DNA from: Saccharopolyspora elongata
GTDB lineage: Bacteria > Actinomycetota > Actinomycetes > Mycobacteriales > Pseudonocardiaceae
DNA length: 63,466 nucleotides
Reading direction: 5' to 3'
Assembly: GCF_004348985.1 (NCBI RefSeq)
Contig: NZ_SMKW01000055.1
Coordinates: 1-63,466, forward strand
Below, piece by piece: positions 44,270 through 52,609 of this stretch (the first letter of the stretch is position 1; each line of letters starts with the position of its first letter). A program made the position numbers and the translations under genes. The notes beneath the pieces were generated by a model. The model was not told the origin of the DNA and searched no databases. It saw nothing but the letters and a program-made list of their open reading frames with translations.

Positions 44270-45409
44270 CTATTCACCGGCAAGTCGCCGGCCGATCTCC
44301 CGGAGTCCGGCCAGGTCGTGCACGTCCGACGGCAGCGCCGGAACGCCGATCAGCGACACCTCCGGATGGGCCCGGGTGAACCGGGCGAGCATCCGCTTCT
44401 CCCGCTCGGCCACCGCGACGCGGTCGGCGTGCACCCGCAGCACCGCCGCGGCCAGCGGTGCCGAGTCGGCCTGCTCCACCTCTTCGGCGGCGGTGGTCGC
44501 CCGGGGGCCGGCGAGCCCGGCGAGCACCGGGTGGGTGCGGTTGGCGACCAGGCCGACCAGCGGCATCCCCTCCCCGGCCAGCCGCTCCACGAAGTAGGCG
44601 GCCTCCCGCAGCGCGTCCGGTTCCGGCGCGGCGACCACCAGGAACGCGGTGCCGGGGGAGCGCAGCAGCCGGTAGGTCTGGTCGGCGCGCTCCCGGAACC
44701 CGCCGAAGGTCGAGTCGAAGGCCTGCACGAATGCGGCGGCGTCGGCCAGCAGTTGCCCGCCGATCACGGTCGACACGGCCTTCGCGAACAGCCCGAACCC
44801 CGCGCCGACGATCTTGCGCAGGCCCTTGCCGCCGACCCGCGCCGGGCTGGACAGCATCTTGATCAGGCGCCCGTCGAGCACGGTGGACAGCCGCTGCGGC
44901 GCGTCCAGGAAGTCCAGCGCCGACCGGCTCGGCGGGGTGTCCACCACGATGAGGTCCCAGGTGCCGGTGGCGGAGAGCTGGCCGAGCTTCTCCATCGCCA
45001 TGTACTCCTGCGTGCCGGAGAACGACGTGGAGATCGTTTGGTAGAAGGGGTTGTTCAGGATCTGCTCGGCGCGTTCCCGGCCGGCGTGCGCGAGCACCAT
45101 GTCGTCGAAGGTGCGGCGCATGTCCAGCATCATCGCGTTGAGGTCGCCGGCCGGTTCGAAGTCCTCCAGCACCACCTGCTTGGGCTGGTTGCTGAGTTCC
45201 CGCAGGCCGAGCGCCTGGGCCAGCCGCTTGGCGGGGTCGATGGTGAGCACCACGGTCTTGCGGCCGCGCTCGGCGGCGCGCACCGCGAGGGCCGCCGCCG
45301 TGGTCGTCTTGCCCACGCCGCCGGACCCGCAGCAGACGACGATGTTCGTGTTCGGGTCGTCCAGCAACGCGTCGACGTCGACCTGCGCGGGTCGCAGCGG
45401 TTCGCTCAT
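44270..45409 (-). CDS. ArsA/Get3-like ATPase, second of a pair (Rv3680-like)
   Basis: A 379-residue P-loop ATPase of the ArsA/Get3 family with the deviant Walker A CCGSGGVGKTTTA, switch I region LTIDPAKRLAQALG and switch II VVDTPPSRSALDFLD. The two genes together replace the fused halves of ArsA. In M. tuberculosis the equivalent pair (Rv3679-Rv3680) has been linked to detoxification of glycerol- or nitric oxide-derived stress; true arsenite transport is unlikely since no ArsB is present. ATG 45409 overlaps the partner's stop (ATGA). Confidence 0.92.
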   Translation of the reverse strand: MSEPLRPAQVDVDALLDDPNTNIVVCCGSGGVGKTTTAAALAVRAAERGRKTVVLTIDPAKRLAQALGLRELSNQPKQVVLEDFEPAGDLNAMMLDMRRTFDDMVLAHAGRERAEQILNNPFYQTISTSFSGTQEYMAMEKLGQLSATGTWDLIVVDTPPSRSALDFLDAPQRLSTVLDGRLIKMLSSPARVGGKGLRKIVGAGFGLFAKAVSTVIGGQLLADAAAFVQAFDSTFGGFRERADQTYRLLRSPGTAFLVVAAPEPDALREAAYFVERLAGEGMPLVGLVANRTHPVLAGLAGPRATTAAEEVEQADSAPLAAAVLRVHADRVAVAEREKRMLARFTRAHPEVSLIGVPALPSDVHDLAGLREIGRRLAGE

Positions 45410-46404
45410 CGTGGGCTCCGGATGCCGTGTTCGTTGAGTATCTCGGCGAGTTCGTAGAGCTCGGCGACGTCGATCCCGGTGAGATCGGGCAGCGAGACGG
45501 TCGGCAGGTCGGCGTCGGCGAGCTGCGCGCGTGCGGCGTCTTCGGTCTGCGTCCGGATGGCGTGCTCGACAGTCTGGTGCACCAGCCCGTCCAGCGTCTC
45601 GTCGTCGACCTTGAGCCCGGCGGCGGCCAGCCCGGCGCGCACCCGCTCCGCGTCCACCCGGCCGCTCGCGGCCGCGGCGACCGAGCGGGCCGGCAGCCGG
45701 TCGGGCCGGACCCGGTTGCACACCACGCCGCCCGGTCGCAGGTCGGCGGTGTCGAGTTCGGCCACCGCCTCCAGGGTTTCCCGCACCGGCAGCTCCTCCA
45801 GCAGCGTCACCAGGTGCACGACGGTGTCGCTGGAGTGCAGCAGGCGCACCACGCCGTCGCTGTGGTCGCGGATCGGCCCGACCTTGGCGAGGTCCGCCAT
45901 CGCGCGGGTGACGTCGAGGAACTTGACCACCCGGCCGGTCGGCGGCGCGTCGACCACGACCGCGTCGTAGACGTAGCGGCCGCGCTCGTCGGTCCGGCCG
46001 ACGCATTCCTTGATCTTCCCGGTGAACAGCACGTCGCGCAGGCCCGGCGCGAGCGTGGTGGCGAACTCGATCGCGCCCATCTTGCGCAGCGTGCGACCGG
46101 CGAAACCGAGGTTGTAGAACATCGACAGGTACTCCAGCAGCGCCGCCTCGGCGTCGATGGCCAGCGCGCGGAGCTCGCCGCCGCCGGGCGCCGCGGCGAT
46201 CCACTCCTCGGCGTAGGGCAGCGGCGCGGTGTCGAAGAGCTGGGCGATGCCCTGCCTGCCTTCCACCTCGATCAGCAGCACCTTGTGGCCGCCGGTGGCC
46301 AGGGCGAGGGCCAACGCGGCGGCGACGGTGGTCTTGCCGGTGCCGCCTTTACCGCTGACGACGTGCAGTCGGGCGTGATTCAGTTCCCCGTCCCAGTCGG
46401 TCAC
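45406..46404 (-). CDS. ArsA/Get3-like ATPase, first of a pair (Rv3679-like)
   Basis: A 332-residue partner ATPase with VVSGKGGTGKTTVA near residue 15, LLIEVEGRQG and VVVDAPPTGRVVKFLDV. Lysine in the GKGG signature is the intermolecular lysine of deviant Walker A proteins, which act as dimers; a heterodimer with the next gene's product is likely. GTG 46404 is preferred because it starts just before the P-loop as in homologues; the longer frame to 46461 adds unrelated residues. Confidence 0.92.
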   Translation of the reverse strand: MTDWDGELNHARLHVVSGKGGTGKTTVAAALALALATGGHKVLLIEVEGRQGIAQLFDTAPLPYAEEWIAAAPGGGELRALAIDAEAALLEYLSMFYNLGFAGRTLRKMGAIEFATTLAPGLRDVLFTGKIKECVGRTDERGRYVYDAVVVDAPPTGRVVKFLDVTRAMADLAKVGPIRDHSDGVVRLLHSSDTVVHLVTLLEELPVRETLEAVAELDTADLRPGGVVCNRVRPDRLPARSVAAAASGRVDAERVRAGLAAAGLKVDDETLDGLVHQTVEHAIRTQTEDAARAQLADADLPTVSLPDLTGIDVAELYELAEILNEHGIRSPR

Positions 46405-46480
46405 ACGATCAGCGTAAGTGCCGCGTTCCCCGGATGTCTGCCGACCGCGAACTCCCGCCACGCCGCGGGATCGGCGCCGA

Positions 46481-46825
46481 TCAGCGAAGGGCGTGCTTTG
46501 CCAGGTCGCGGACGCCCGCGCGCAGCCGCGCCCAGCTGTAGTCCGCCTCCCGCAGGGCGAAGTTGAGGTCCGCGTCGACCGCTGCCAGCAGCGCGTGCGC
46601 GAGGTACTCCGGATCCGCTGCGGCGCCGCAGCGGAGGGTCAGGTGCCGGTGCCAGAACCGGTAGGAACCGATGCGGTACCGGGCGCCCGGCGCGGCGGTT
46701 TCCGAGAGCCGGACCAGTTCCAGGTGCTCGGCCAGGTAGTCGACGTAGGCGTCGAGGAAGGCCAGCACGCGTGCCGCGTCGGCAGCCCCGGGACCGAGCG
46801 GCGGCGGTCCGGTGAGCAGCAGCAC
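46481..46825 (-). pseudogene. TetR-family regulator, N-terminally truncated
   Basis: About 115 codons encode the ligand-binding half of a TetR protein: VLLLTGPPPLGPGAAD, LAFLDAYVDYLAEHLELVRL, ARYRIGSYRFWHRHLTL and EYLAHALLAAVDADL. The DNA-binding helix-turn-helix domain (first ~65 residues) is absent. Similarity stops at about 46825, exactly where the rhodanese fragment on the other strand begins, so a deletion removed the facing 5' ends of two divergent genes. Confidence 0.8.
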
Positions 46826-47053
46826 CTGCCCGGGGCCATCGCGCTGACCGAGGGCCACGTCGAGGAGAAGGCGAGCGAGCTGCTGCCGGACAAGGGCGCC
46901 GCCATCGTCGTCTACTGCTCGAACGCCGCCTGCGGCAACAGCCAGGCCGTCGCCACGAGGTTGGAGCGGCTCGGCTACACCGGCGTCCGCAAGTACCGCG
47001 AAGGCATTCAGGACTGGGTCGAGGCGGGCTTGCCCGTCAAGACCGGAGCGTGA
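46823..47053 (+). pseudogene. Rhodanese-like protein, N-terminally truncated
   Basis: From HLPGAIALTEGHVEEKA the sequence is a normal C-terminal half of a rhodanese domain, with the active-site loop VVYCSNAACGNS (catalytic Cys) and ending REGIQDWVEAGLPVKTGA. The first ~40-50 residues, including the LLDVR/D strand, are missing and there is no start codon or ribosome binding site at the break. It abuts a truncated TetR gene head to head. Confidence 0.8.
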
Positions 47054-47099
47054 GCGCGGCGGCGCGGAGCGCGGGCGGCCGGTCTCCTAAGCTGCACGC

Positions 47100-47258
47100 A
47101 TGCAGAAGTGGGAGTACGCGACGGTTCCGCTGTTGATCCACGCGACCAAGCAGATCCTCGACCAGTGGGGCGAGGACGGCTGGGAGCTGGTCTCCGTCCT
47201 GCCCGGCCCGACCGGCGAGCAGATGGTGGCCTACCTGAAGCGGCCGAAGGGGGCCTGA
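47100..47258 (+). CDS. Small DUF4177-like protein
   Basis: A 52-residue protein, MQKWEYATVPLLIHATKQIL..., ending VAYLKRPKGA. The WEY start and the GEDGWELVSV centre are the DUF4177 pattern. It lies one base before the RidA-family gene, as does the similarly small Rv3678A in M. tuberculosis. Function unknown. Confidence 0.85.
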   Translation: MQKWEYATVPLLIHATKQILDQWGEDGWELVSVLPGPTGEQMVAYLKRPKGA

Positions 47259-47259
47259 C

Positions 47260-47718
47260 ATGGGTCGATGGACGGATCGTCTCGCGGAGCTGGGTGTCCC
47301 GCTGCCGGAGGTGGTGCCGCCGGTCGCGGCCTACGTGCCCGCGGTGCGCACCGGCTCGCTGGTCTACACGTCCGGCCAGGTGCCGATGGTCGCCGGCAAG
47401 CCCGCCGGGATCGGCAAGGTCGGCGCGGAGATCAGTGCCGAAGAGGCCAAGCAGCACGCCGCGATCTGCGCGCTCAACGCGCTCGCCGCGGTGGACGCGC
47501 TCGTCGGCCTGGACTCGGTGGTGCGGATCGTCAAGGTCGTCGGGTTCGTGGCCTCGGCCGAGGGCTTCACCGGGCAGCCCGGTGTGGTCAACGGCGCGTC
47601 GGAGCTGCTGGGCGAGATCTTCGGCGAGGCCGGGCAGCACGCCCGCTCGGCGGTGGGCGTCGCCGAACTGCCGCTCGGCGTCCCGGTCGAGGTGGAGCTG
47701 ATCGTCGAGGTCGAATAG
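47260..47718 (+). CDS. RidA/YjgF-family protein (Rv3678c-like)
   Basis: A 152-residue chorismate-mutase-fold protein of the RidA superfamily: VYTSGQVPMVAGK, a central A-L-N-A helix (CALNALAAVDALVG), and the end ARSAVGVAELPLGVPVEVEL, which carries the conserved ARxxVGVxxLP form. RidA proteins hydrolyse reactive enamine/imine intermediates; this subgroup lacks a proven substrate. The start ATG 47260 follows the DUF4177 stop by one base, so the two are cotranscribed. Confidence 0.93.
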   Translation: MGRWTDRLAELGVPLPEVVPPVAAYVPAVRTGSLVYTSGQVPMVAGKPAGIGKVGAEISAEEAKQHAAICALNALAAVDALVGLDSVVRIVKVVGFVASAEGFTGQPGVVNGASELLGEIFGEAGQHARSAVGVAELPLGVPVEVELIVEVE

Positions 47719-48080
47719 GCGGAGTGCGGCCGAATGGCCGTCCGCTACGTCATTTGCGCGGCGTTGCCCGATTTCGGGTGACGCCGCGTTTCGTACACGT
47801 CACGGCGGGTCGTCGGCGAATATCGCCGGCCCCGATTTCGGCGGCTCGGACGCGCGGTGCCGCCTTCGACCAGTACGCTGCGATCATCTCCTGGTCGGGT
47901 TCGTCAGATCTGGCGTAACCCGAATAGGGGTAGATCGATTCCAGTGTGTCGCGAAAAGACCGTTCAAGGGCTTGATTGATCCGGTTGTCGCGGCCAAAGT
48001 TCACCTGGACGGGTGTAGCTGGTCGGGGGGCGGCGAGCGACACCCGCGTCGATGGAGTACGAGCCTTGGGAGGGGCCGAC
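47719..48080. other. Intergenic region upstream of the paralogous pair
   Basis: This 362-base region is locally less GC-rich. It contains CGTCATTTGCGCGGCG and GTGACGCCGC as a loose inverted pair and a possible promoter near GATCGATT, but no RNA or protein gene can be supported. A minus-strand open frame covers it, but it has no good start and its codon positions are not biased. Confidence 0.4.
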
Positions 48081-48695
48081 GTGGCGGTGCGCGAAACCGA
48101 TCTGCTGTGCCACGAACTACTTCTCCGGCTCGCCGGCCGACTGCCCGACCGGCACCTGTGGCGCTTCCGCGACTGGCTGGCCGGGGACGCCGCCGACGTG
48201 GTCGCGCGGATGCTGCCGGGCACGCTCGTCCGGGAGCGCATCGCGCTCGACGACGCCGAACACCAGCTGCTGGCCAACGCGCTGGCCCCGCTGGGCGCCG
48301 ACCCCGCGATGGTCAACGCGGTCCTCCCGGTCGACCCGGCCGAAGCCCCGCAGTACACCTTCAGCGGCGAACGGCCGGCGGACAGCGCAAGCGACTCCGC
48401 GGTGCTGGTGCTCGGCGCCACGCTGCGCGGCCGCCCCGGCGTCCGCGAGGTGCGCAGCAGCTGGCGGCGCACCGACGGCGGCGCGGCGAAGCTGGTCGTG
48501 CTGGTGACCGCGTCCGCCGACGTCGTCGGCCTGACCGGGGAGATCCAGCGCGTTCTGCGGGCGCTCGGCGAACCCGAACCCTGCGTCGAGGTGCTCCCGC
48601 CCGACCTGGAACCCGCCGCGTACCACCACGCCGCGCTCGCCGAGTCGGCGCTGGTGTGCACGGGGGCCGAAGAACTCGCCGGCCGCCGCGGTTGA
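48081..48695 (+). CDS. Hypothetical protein, first of a tandem paralogous pair
   Basis: A 204-residue soluble protein with no recognised domain. An N-terminal helical part (LLCHELLLRLAGRLPDRHLW, then RFRDWLAGDAADVVARMLPG) is followed by a mixed alpha/beta part (KLVVLVTASADVVGLTGEIQ, VLRALGEP). It aligns by eye with the first ~200 residues of the next gene's product: LLLRLAGRLPD with LLLAMTGRVDD, and HHAALAESALV with HREALAAAHRV. GTG 48081 has GGGAGGGG upstream. The next gene follows after 27 bases, so they form an operon. Confidence 0.85.
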   Translation: MAVRETDLLCHELLLRLAGRLPDRHLWRFRDWLAGDAADVVARMLPGTLVRERIALDDAEHQLLANALAPLGADPAMVNAVLPVDPAEAPQYTFSGERPADSASDSAVLVLGATLRGRPGVREVRSSWRRTDGGAAKLVVLVTASADVVGLTGEIQRVLRALGEPEPCVEVLPPDLEPAAYHHAALAESALVCTGAEELAGRRG

Positions 48696-48722
48696 GCGGC
48701 CGACATCCTGAAGGAGGCGTGC

Positions 48723-49793
48723 GTGGTGGACGTGGCTGAGGGGGCCGGGCCGGTGGACCGGCTGCACAACCTCTTGCTGGCCATGACAGGCCGGGTGGAC
48801 GACGACGGGATCAACTCGGCCCGCGAACTGCTCGGCATCGGCCAGCCAGGCGCCGCGGCCGAATACCTCACCGGCTGCCTGCTGGCCGGCCGCATCCCGG
48901 TGACCTCCAGCGAGCAGTACCACCTGCGCCGGGTCCTCGACGAGACCCGCTCGACGCACGTCCTCGCGGACCGGGTGAACGTGGTCGACTCGGTGCCGAT
49001 CGACGAGCACCGGTTCGGCGAACCGGCCGAGGACGACGGAGACCTGGTGGCGGCGCTCGCGCCGGTCGCGGCACGGCTCCAGGGCGTGCGCGGGCTGTGG
49101 TGCGCCTCGCGGACGACGCCGGCCGGCGCCAGCTACGGCGCGGTGCCCCGGCGCATCCTGCTCGCCGAGGTCAGCCCGGAGGGCTCCACCACGGCGGTGG
49201 CCTACCAGCTGATCGAAGCCCTGCGCCGGGCCGGCATCAACTGCTCCGTCGACGTCTTCGACAGCGGCGCTGAACTGCCCGAATACCACCGGGAAGCCCT
49301 CGCGGCCGCGCACCGCGTCCGCCTCGACGCGCCACCCGCGCCGCCGGTGGAGCGCCCGGCCCGGGAGGAACGACCGGTCGAGCGCCCTGTGGAACAGCAG
49401 CGCGCGGCGGAGCCGCAGCGCCGGGCGGTGGAGGAGCGACCGGCGGAGCCGGAGCGCTCGATCCCGCAGCCGGCGCAGCCGGTGAGCCAGCCGGAGCACG
49501 AGACGGCGCTGGCGCAGGCCGCCGAGGCGCAAGCCGAGGCGAACGCCATGCGGGTGCCGCCGGCGGTCGACGCGAAGCTGACCGACCGGGAGCGCAACCT
49601 GCTGCGCAAGCTGCACGAGGAGCTCGCGCAGCGAGAGCAGGACCGCTCCGGCGGGTCGCGGCGGCAGAACGGGGCGAACAACGGCGAGGAGGGCTGGACG
49701 TCCACCATGCCGGGCGGCACCGGCGGCTTCCCGCCGATCGGCGCGGCCCCGGCCAACAACCAGGCCTACTCGCCCCAGCAGCAGCGCTCCTAG
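48723..49793 (+). CDS. Hypothetical protein, second of the tandem pair, with charged/Pro-rich C-terminal tail
   Basis: A 356-residue protein. The N-terminal ~200 residues are paralogous to the preceding gene: a helical part with LHNLLLAMTGRV and AAEYLTGCLLAGRIPVTSSEQ, then an alpha/beta part with RRILLAEVSPEGSTTAVAYQ. Residues ~205-270 are rich in Pro, Glu and Arg; a short coiled helix (DRERNLLRKLHEELAQREQ) and a Gly/Asn/Gln-rich end follow. No membrane segment. GTG 48723 has AAGGAGG five bases upstream. Function unknown; complex formation with its paralogue is plausible. Confidence 0.85.
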   Translation: MVDVAEGAGPVDRLHNLLLAMTGRVDDDGINSARELLGIGQPGAAAEYLTGCLLAGRIPVTSSEQYHLRRVLDETRSTHVLADRVNVVDSVPIDEHRFGEPAEDDGDLVAALAPVAARLQGVRGLWCASRTTPAGASYGAVPRRILLAEVSPEGSTTAVAYQLIEALRRAGINCSVDVFDSGAELPEYHREALAAAHRVRLDAPPAPPVERPAREERPVERPVEQQRAAEPQRRAVEERPAEPERSIPQPAQPVSQPEHETALAQAAEAQAEANAMRVPPAVDAKLTDRERNLLRKLHEELAQREQDRSGGSRRQNGANNGEEGWTSTMPGGTGGFPPIGAAPANNQAYSPQQQRS

Positions 49794-49830
49794 CCAACCG
49801 CCAGGAGCGCCGTTTTATCTGGTCGCACCA

Positions 49831-49876
49831 GCCGTGCGCGTCTTGTGCTGCTTTAGCGACAAAAAACACGCACGGC
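49831..49876. repeat. Family D hairpin, copy 3
   Basis: GCCGTGCGCGTCTTGTGCTG, then CTTTAGCGACAA and AAACACGCACGGC. The outer arms pair with one wobble, the CTGC/AGCGA segment forms an inner turn. It lies 37 bases after the paralogous pair and before the convergent oxidoreductase gene. Confidence 0.85.
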
Positions 49877-49945
49877 CGCCCACCTACAGAAACGCCGCTC
49901 CGAACCAGTCATCGCCCACGTCGTGAGAGAACCGCGGCCCGGCGG

Positions 49946-50833
49946 CTACACCGCCGCCAGGACGTCGGCGATGATCTGCTGCAGGTGCAGGCCCCGGCGG
50001 ACGTCGCAGGGGTGCTCCGTGCGCTCCTCGCGGATCATCGCGAGGAGGTCGTCGAGCATCCGGGCGTAGCACTCGCGCGCGGCGGTCCGGCGGCCGAGCA
50101 GCGGCGCCTGGCCGTGCTCGCCGTACACCGCGAAGTCGACCATCGCCGGCTGCACCGGCATCCGCAGCGACAGGGTCAACGTGCTGGTCAGGTCGCCGTC
50201 GTGGCCGAACACGAGCTGCCAGAGGCCGTCGCTGCTGCGGTGCGCGAAGTGCACCTGCTCGATCTCGCCGAGCGCCGCGTCGAGCAGGTCGATCGCGTGC
50301 GGCCCCGCGTCGATCAGCGCGCCGTCCTGCTGCTGGCGCCACTCCGACGCGGCGTAGTCGCCGGCCAGCAGCCCGCCCGCGAGCCACCGCCCCGTGCCGC
50401 CCTGCACACCGTCCAGCCCGCGCACGCCGGCCAGCCACTCCTGCACCTCCGGCGCGTACCGGCGGGTGAGCATCAGCAGCGCGGCCACCCCGGCCTCGTC
50501 CACCGCCTCGACGATCTCGCGGGCACCGGCCGGATCCGCGGCCAGCGGCTTCTCCAGCACCAGGTGCTTGCCCGCGCGAGCGGCCCGCGGCGCGAGCTCG
50601 GCCTGCACCGCGGGCGGAACCGCGAAGGCCACCGCGTCGACCGATTCGAGCAGCTCGTCGAAGCCGTCGACGACTGCCGCGTCGTACGACTCGGCGAAGG
50701 TCTTGGCCGCGTCCGGTCGCCGCGCCCACACCGCCGCCAACCGCGTTCCCGGGTGCGCGGACAAGCCGGGTCCGTGCACCCGGTGCGCCCAGGGACCCGC
50801 TCCGACCACGCCGACTCGCAGTGCTTCGTCCAT
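49946..50833 (-). CDS. Gfo/Idh/MocA-family oxidoreductase
   Basis: A 295-residue NAD(P)-dependent sugar or inositol dehydrogenase. The Rossmann loop GVVGAGPWA is at residues 8-16, the EKP motif appears in LVLEKPLAADP and the C-terminal domain carries DAGPHAIDLLDAALG with the catalytic His region. The substrate is unknown. ATG 50833 is chosen over the longer frame because the Rossmann strand follows directly. The NUDIX gene is divergent, 145 bases away. Confidence 0.92.
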   Translation of the reverse strand: MDEALRVGVVGAGPWAHRVHGPGLSAHPGTRLAAVWARRPDAAKTFAESYDAAVVDGFDELLESVDAVAFAVPPAVQAELAPRAARAGKHLVLEKPLAADPAGAREIVEAVDEAGVAALLMLTRRYAPEVQEWLAGVRGLDGVQGGTGRWLAGGLLAGDYAASEWRQQQDGALIDAGPHAIDLLDAALGEIEQVHFAHRSSDGLWQLVFGHDGDLTSTLTLSLRMPVQPAMVDFAVYGEHGQAPLLGRRTAARECYARMLDDLLAMIREERTEHPCDVRRGLHLQQIIADVLAAV

Positions 50834-50978
50834 GCCGCAATGGTGCCGTTGACCCATCGCGGTTACTGCAGTTGGGGGTCCGAATGCCACGGTCGGGTGG
50901 CCGGGGCGCTGCGCTCTCCGTGCGAAAAATCAATTCTGGAATCACTTTCTAGTGGTTTTCCGGCATAGGGTGGCCCGC

Positions 50979-51809
50979 ATGGTGCAACTGCCCGAAGATC
51001 GCGTCCTGCCAACGGGATTCGTGCCCGATGAGCTCCCCGCGCAGCCGGCCGCGCCCAAGGATGCGGCCACCGTGATGCTGCTCCGGGAGGGCTCGGCGGG
51101 CCCGGAGGTGTTCCTGCAGCGCAGGGTGAAGGGCATGGCCTTCGCAGGCGGCATGACGGTCTTCCCCGGTGGCGGCGTCGACCAGCGCGACGCGGACGCG
51201 TCGGTGGCGTGGAGCGGACCGGACGCGGACTGGTGGGCCGAGCGGTTCGGCTGCACGCAGGACGTGGCCCGCGCCCTGGTGTGCGCGGCCGTGCGCGAGA
51301 CGTTCGAGGAATCCGGCGTGCTGCTGGCCGGGCCGGACCCGACGACGGTGGTCGGCGACACGAGCCACTACGCCGGGGCCCGCGCTGCGCTGGTCTCCCG
51401 CGAGATGTCGCTGGCGAAGTTCCTCGCCGATGAAGGGCTGGTGCTGCGCGCTGATCTGCTGCGCCCGTGGGCGAACTGGGTGACGCCCGAGCGCGAGCCG
51501 CGCCGCTACGACACGCGGTTCTTCCTCGCCGCGATGCCCGCCGGGCAGCGGGCCGACGCGGTCACCTCGGAGGCGTCCGAGGCGTACTGGTCCACCCCGC
51601 AGCAGGCGCTGGCGGACTTCGAGGCGGGCCGCTGCCACCTGCTCCCGCCGACCCGCGTCACGCTCGGCGAGCTCGCCGAGTGCGGCAGCCTGCCCGCGGC
51701 GCTGGCCGCGGAGCGCACCCTCGCCAAGGTCATGCCGAAGCTGGTGCGCCGCAACGACCGGTGGCACGCGGTGCTGCCGGGCGAACCCGGATTCGAGGAG
51801 GCGAAGTGA
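50979..51809 (+). CDS. NUDIX hydrolase
   Basis: A 276-residue NUDIX protein. The box is split by an insertion: MTVFPGGGVDQRD, then about 35 residues, then VCAAVRETFEESGVLL, as in the larger NUDT19-like/actinobacterial subgroup. The substrate, probably a nucleoside-diphosphate or CoA derivative, is not determined. ATG 50979 fits; the stop overlaps the next start (TGATG), so it is coupled to the MBL hydrolase, a pairing that is common in actinobacteria near crp. Confidence 0.9.
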   Translation: MVQLPEDRVLPTGFVPDELPAQPAAPKDAATVMLLREGSAGPEVFLQRRVKGMAFAGGMTVFPGGGVDQRDADASVAWSGPDADWWAERFGCTQDVARALVCAAVRETFEESGVLLAGPDPTTVVGDTSHYAGARAALVSREMSLAKFLADEGLVLRADLLRPWANWVTPEREPRRYDTRFFLAAMPAGQRADAVTSEASEAYWSTPQQALADFEAGRCHLLPPTRVTLGELAECGSLPAALAAERTLAKVMPKLVRRNDRWHAVLPGEPGFEEAK

Positions 51810-52606
51810 TGGAGCACCCGGCCTACGGAACGCTGCGCCAGGTCACCCCGTACGCGTCGGTGCTGCTCGCGCACAACCCGTCGCCGATGACCCTGGAAGG
51901 CACCAACACGTGGGTGGTGCGCGATCCGGGCGCGGGCGACTGCGTGGTGATCGACCCGGGCCCGGACGACGCCGCACACCTGCGCCGGGTCGCCGACCAG
52001 GGCCCGGTGTCGCTGGTGCTGCTCACGCACCACCACGGCGACCACACCGACGGCGTCGAGCAGTTCGTCGAGCTCACCGGGGCACCGGTGCGCGCGCTAG
52101 ACCCGGCGCTGTGCCGGGGCGCGGAGGCGTTCCGGGACGGCGAGGTCATCAAGGCCGGCGGCGTGGAGCTCCGGGTGGTCGCCACGGCGGGTCACACGGC
52201 CGACTCGGTGTGCTTCATCGCCGACCACGACGAACCGGCCGTGTTCACCGGCGACAGCATCCTGGGCCGGGGCACGACGGTCGTGGCGCAGCCCGACGGC
52301 CACCTCGGCTCCTACCTCGCGTCGCTGCGCCTGCTCGCCGAGCTGCCGCCGGGCCTGCGGGTGCTGCCCGGCCACGGCCCGGAGCTGCCCGACGCCCAGG
52401 CGATCGCGACGGCCTACCTGAAGCACCGCGAACAGCGCCTCGACCAGGTCCGCGCGGCCGTCCGCGACCAAGGGCCGGAGGTCACGCCCCGCCAGGTGGT
52501 GGAGGTCGTCTACGCCGATGTCGACCGCTCGGTCTGGCCCGCAGCGGAGTGGACGGTCCAAGCCCAACTCGCCTACCTGCGAGAACAGGGCGAGCTCCGG
52601 GGCTGA
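51809..52606 (+). CDS. Metallo-beta-lactamase fold hydrolase (Rv3677c-like)
   Basis: A 265-residue MBL-fold protein of the LACTB2/glyoxalase II-like group. THHHGDHTDG supplies four metal ligands, TAGHTADSVCF and FTGDSILG the next two, and PGHGPELPD the last. The C-terminal helical domain (KHREQRLDQV, WPAAEWTVQAQLAYL) is that of the LACTB2-like subgroup, some of which are RNases. Coupled to the upstream NUDIX gene; M. tuberculosis Rv3677c occupies the same place next to crp. Confidence 0.93.
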   Translation: MEHPAYGTLRQVTPYASVLLAHNPSPMTLEGTNTWVVRDPGAGDCVVIDPGPDDAAHLRRVADQGPVSLVLLTHHHGDHTDGVEQFVELTGAPVRALDPALCRGAEAFRDGEVIKAGGVELRVVATAGHTADSVCFIADHDEPAVFTGDSILGRGTTVVAQPDGHLGSYLASLRLLAELPPGLRVLPGHGPELPDAQAIATAYLKHREQRLDQVRAAVRDQGPEVTPRQVVEVVYADVDRSVWPAAEWTVQAQLAYLREQGELRG

Positions 52607-52609
52607 CCG

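Noticed and set aside
44270..45409. Arsenite-resistance operon
   Set aside because: The ArsA-like genes lack ArsB, ArsR and ArsC neighbours and match the non-arsenic Rv3679-Rv3680 pair by context.
47750..48008. A minus-strand open frame covering the region upstream of the paralogous pair, with a non-random-looking peptide (RSFRDTLESIYPYSGYA)
   Set aside because: No ribosome binding site or decisive start, codon third positions are not GC-biased like those of neighbouring genes, and it continues antisense through the real gene at 48081.
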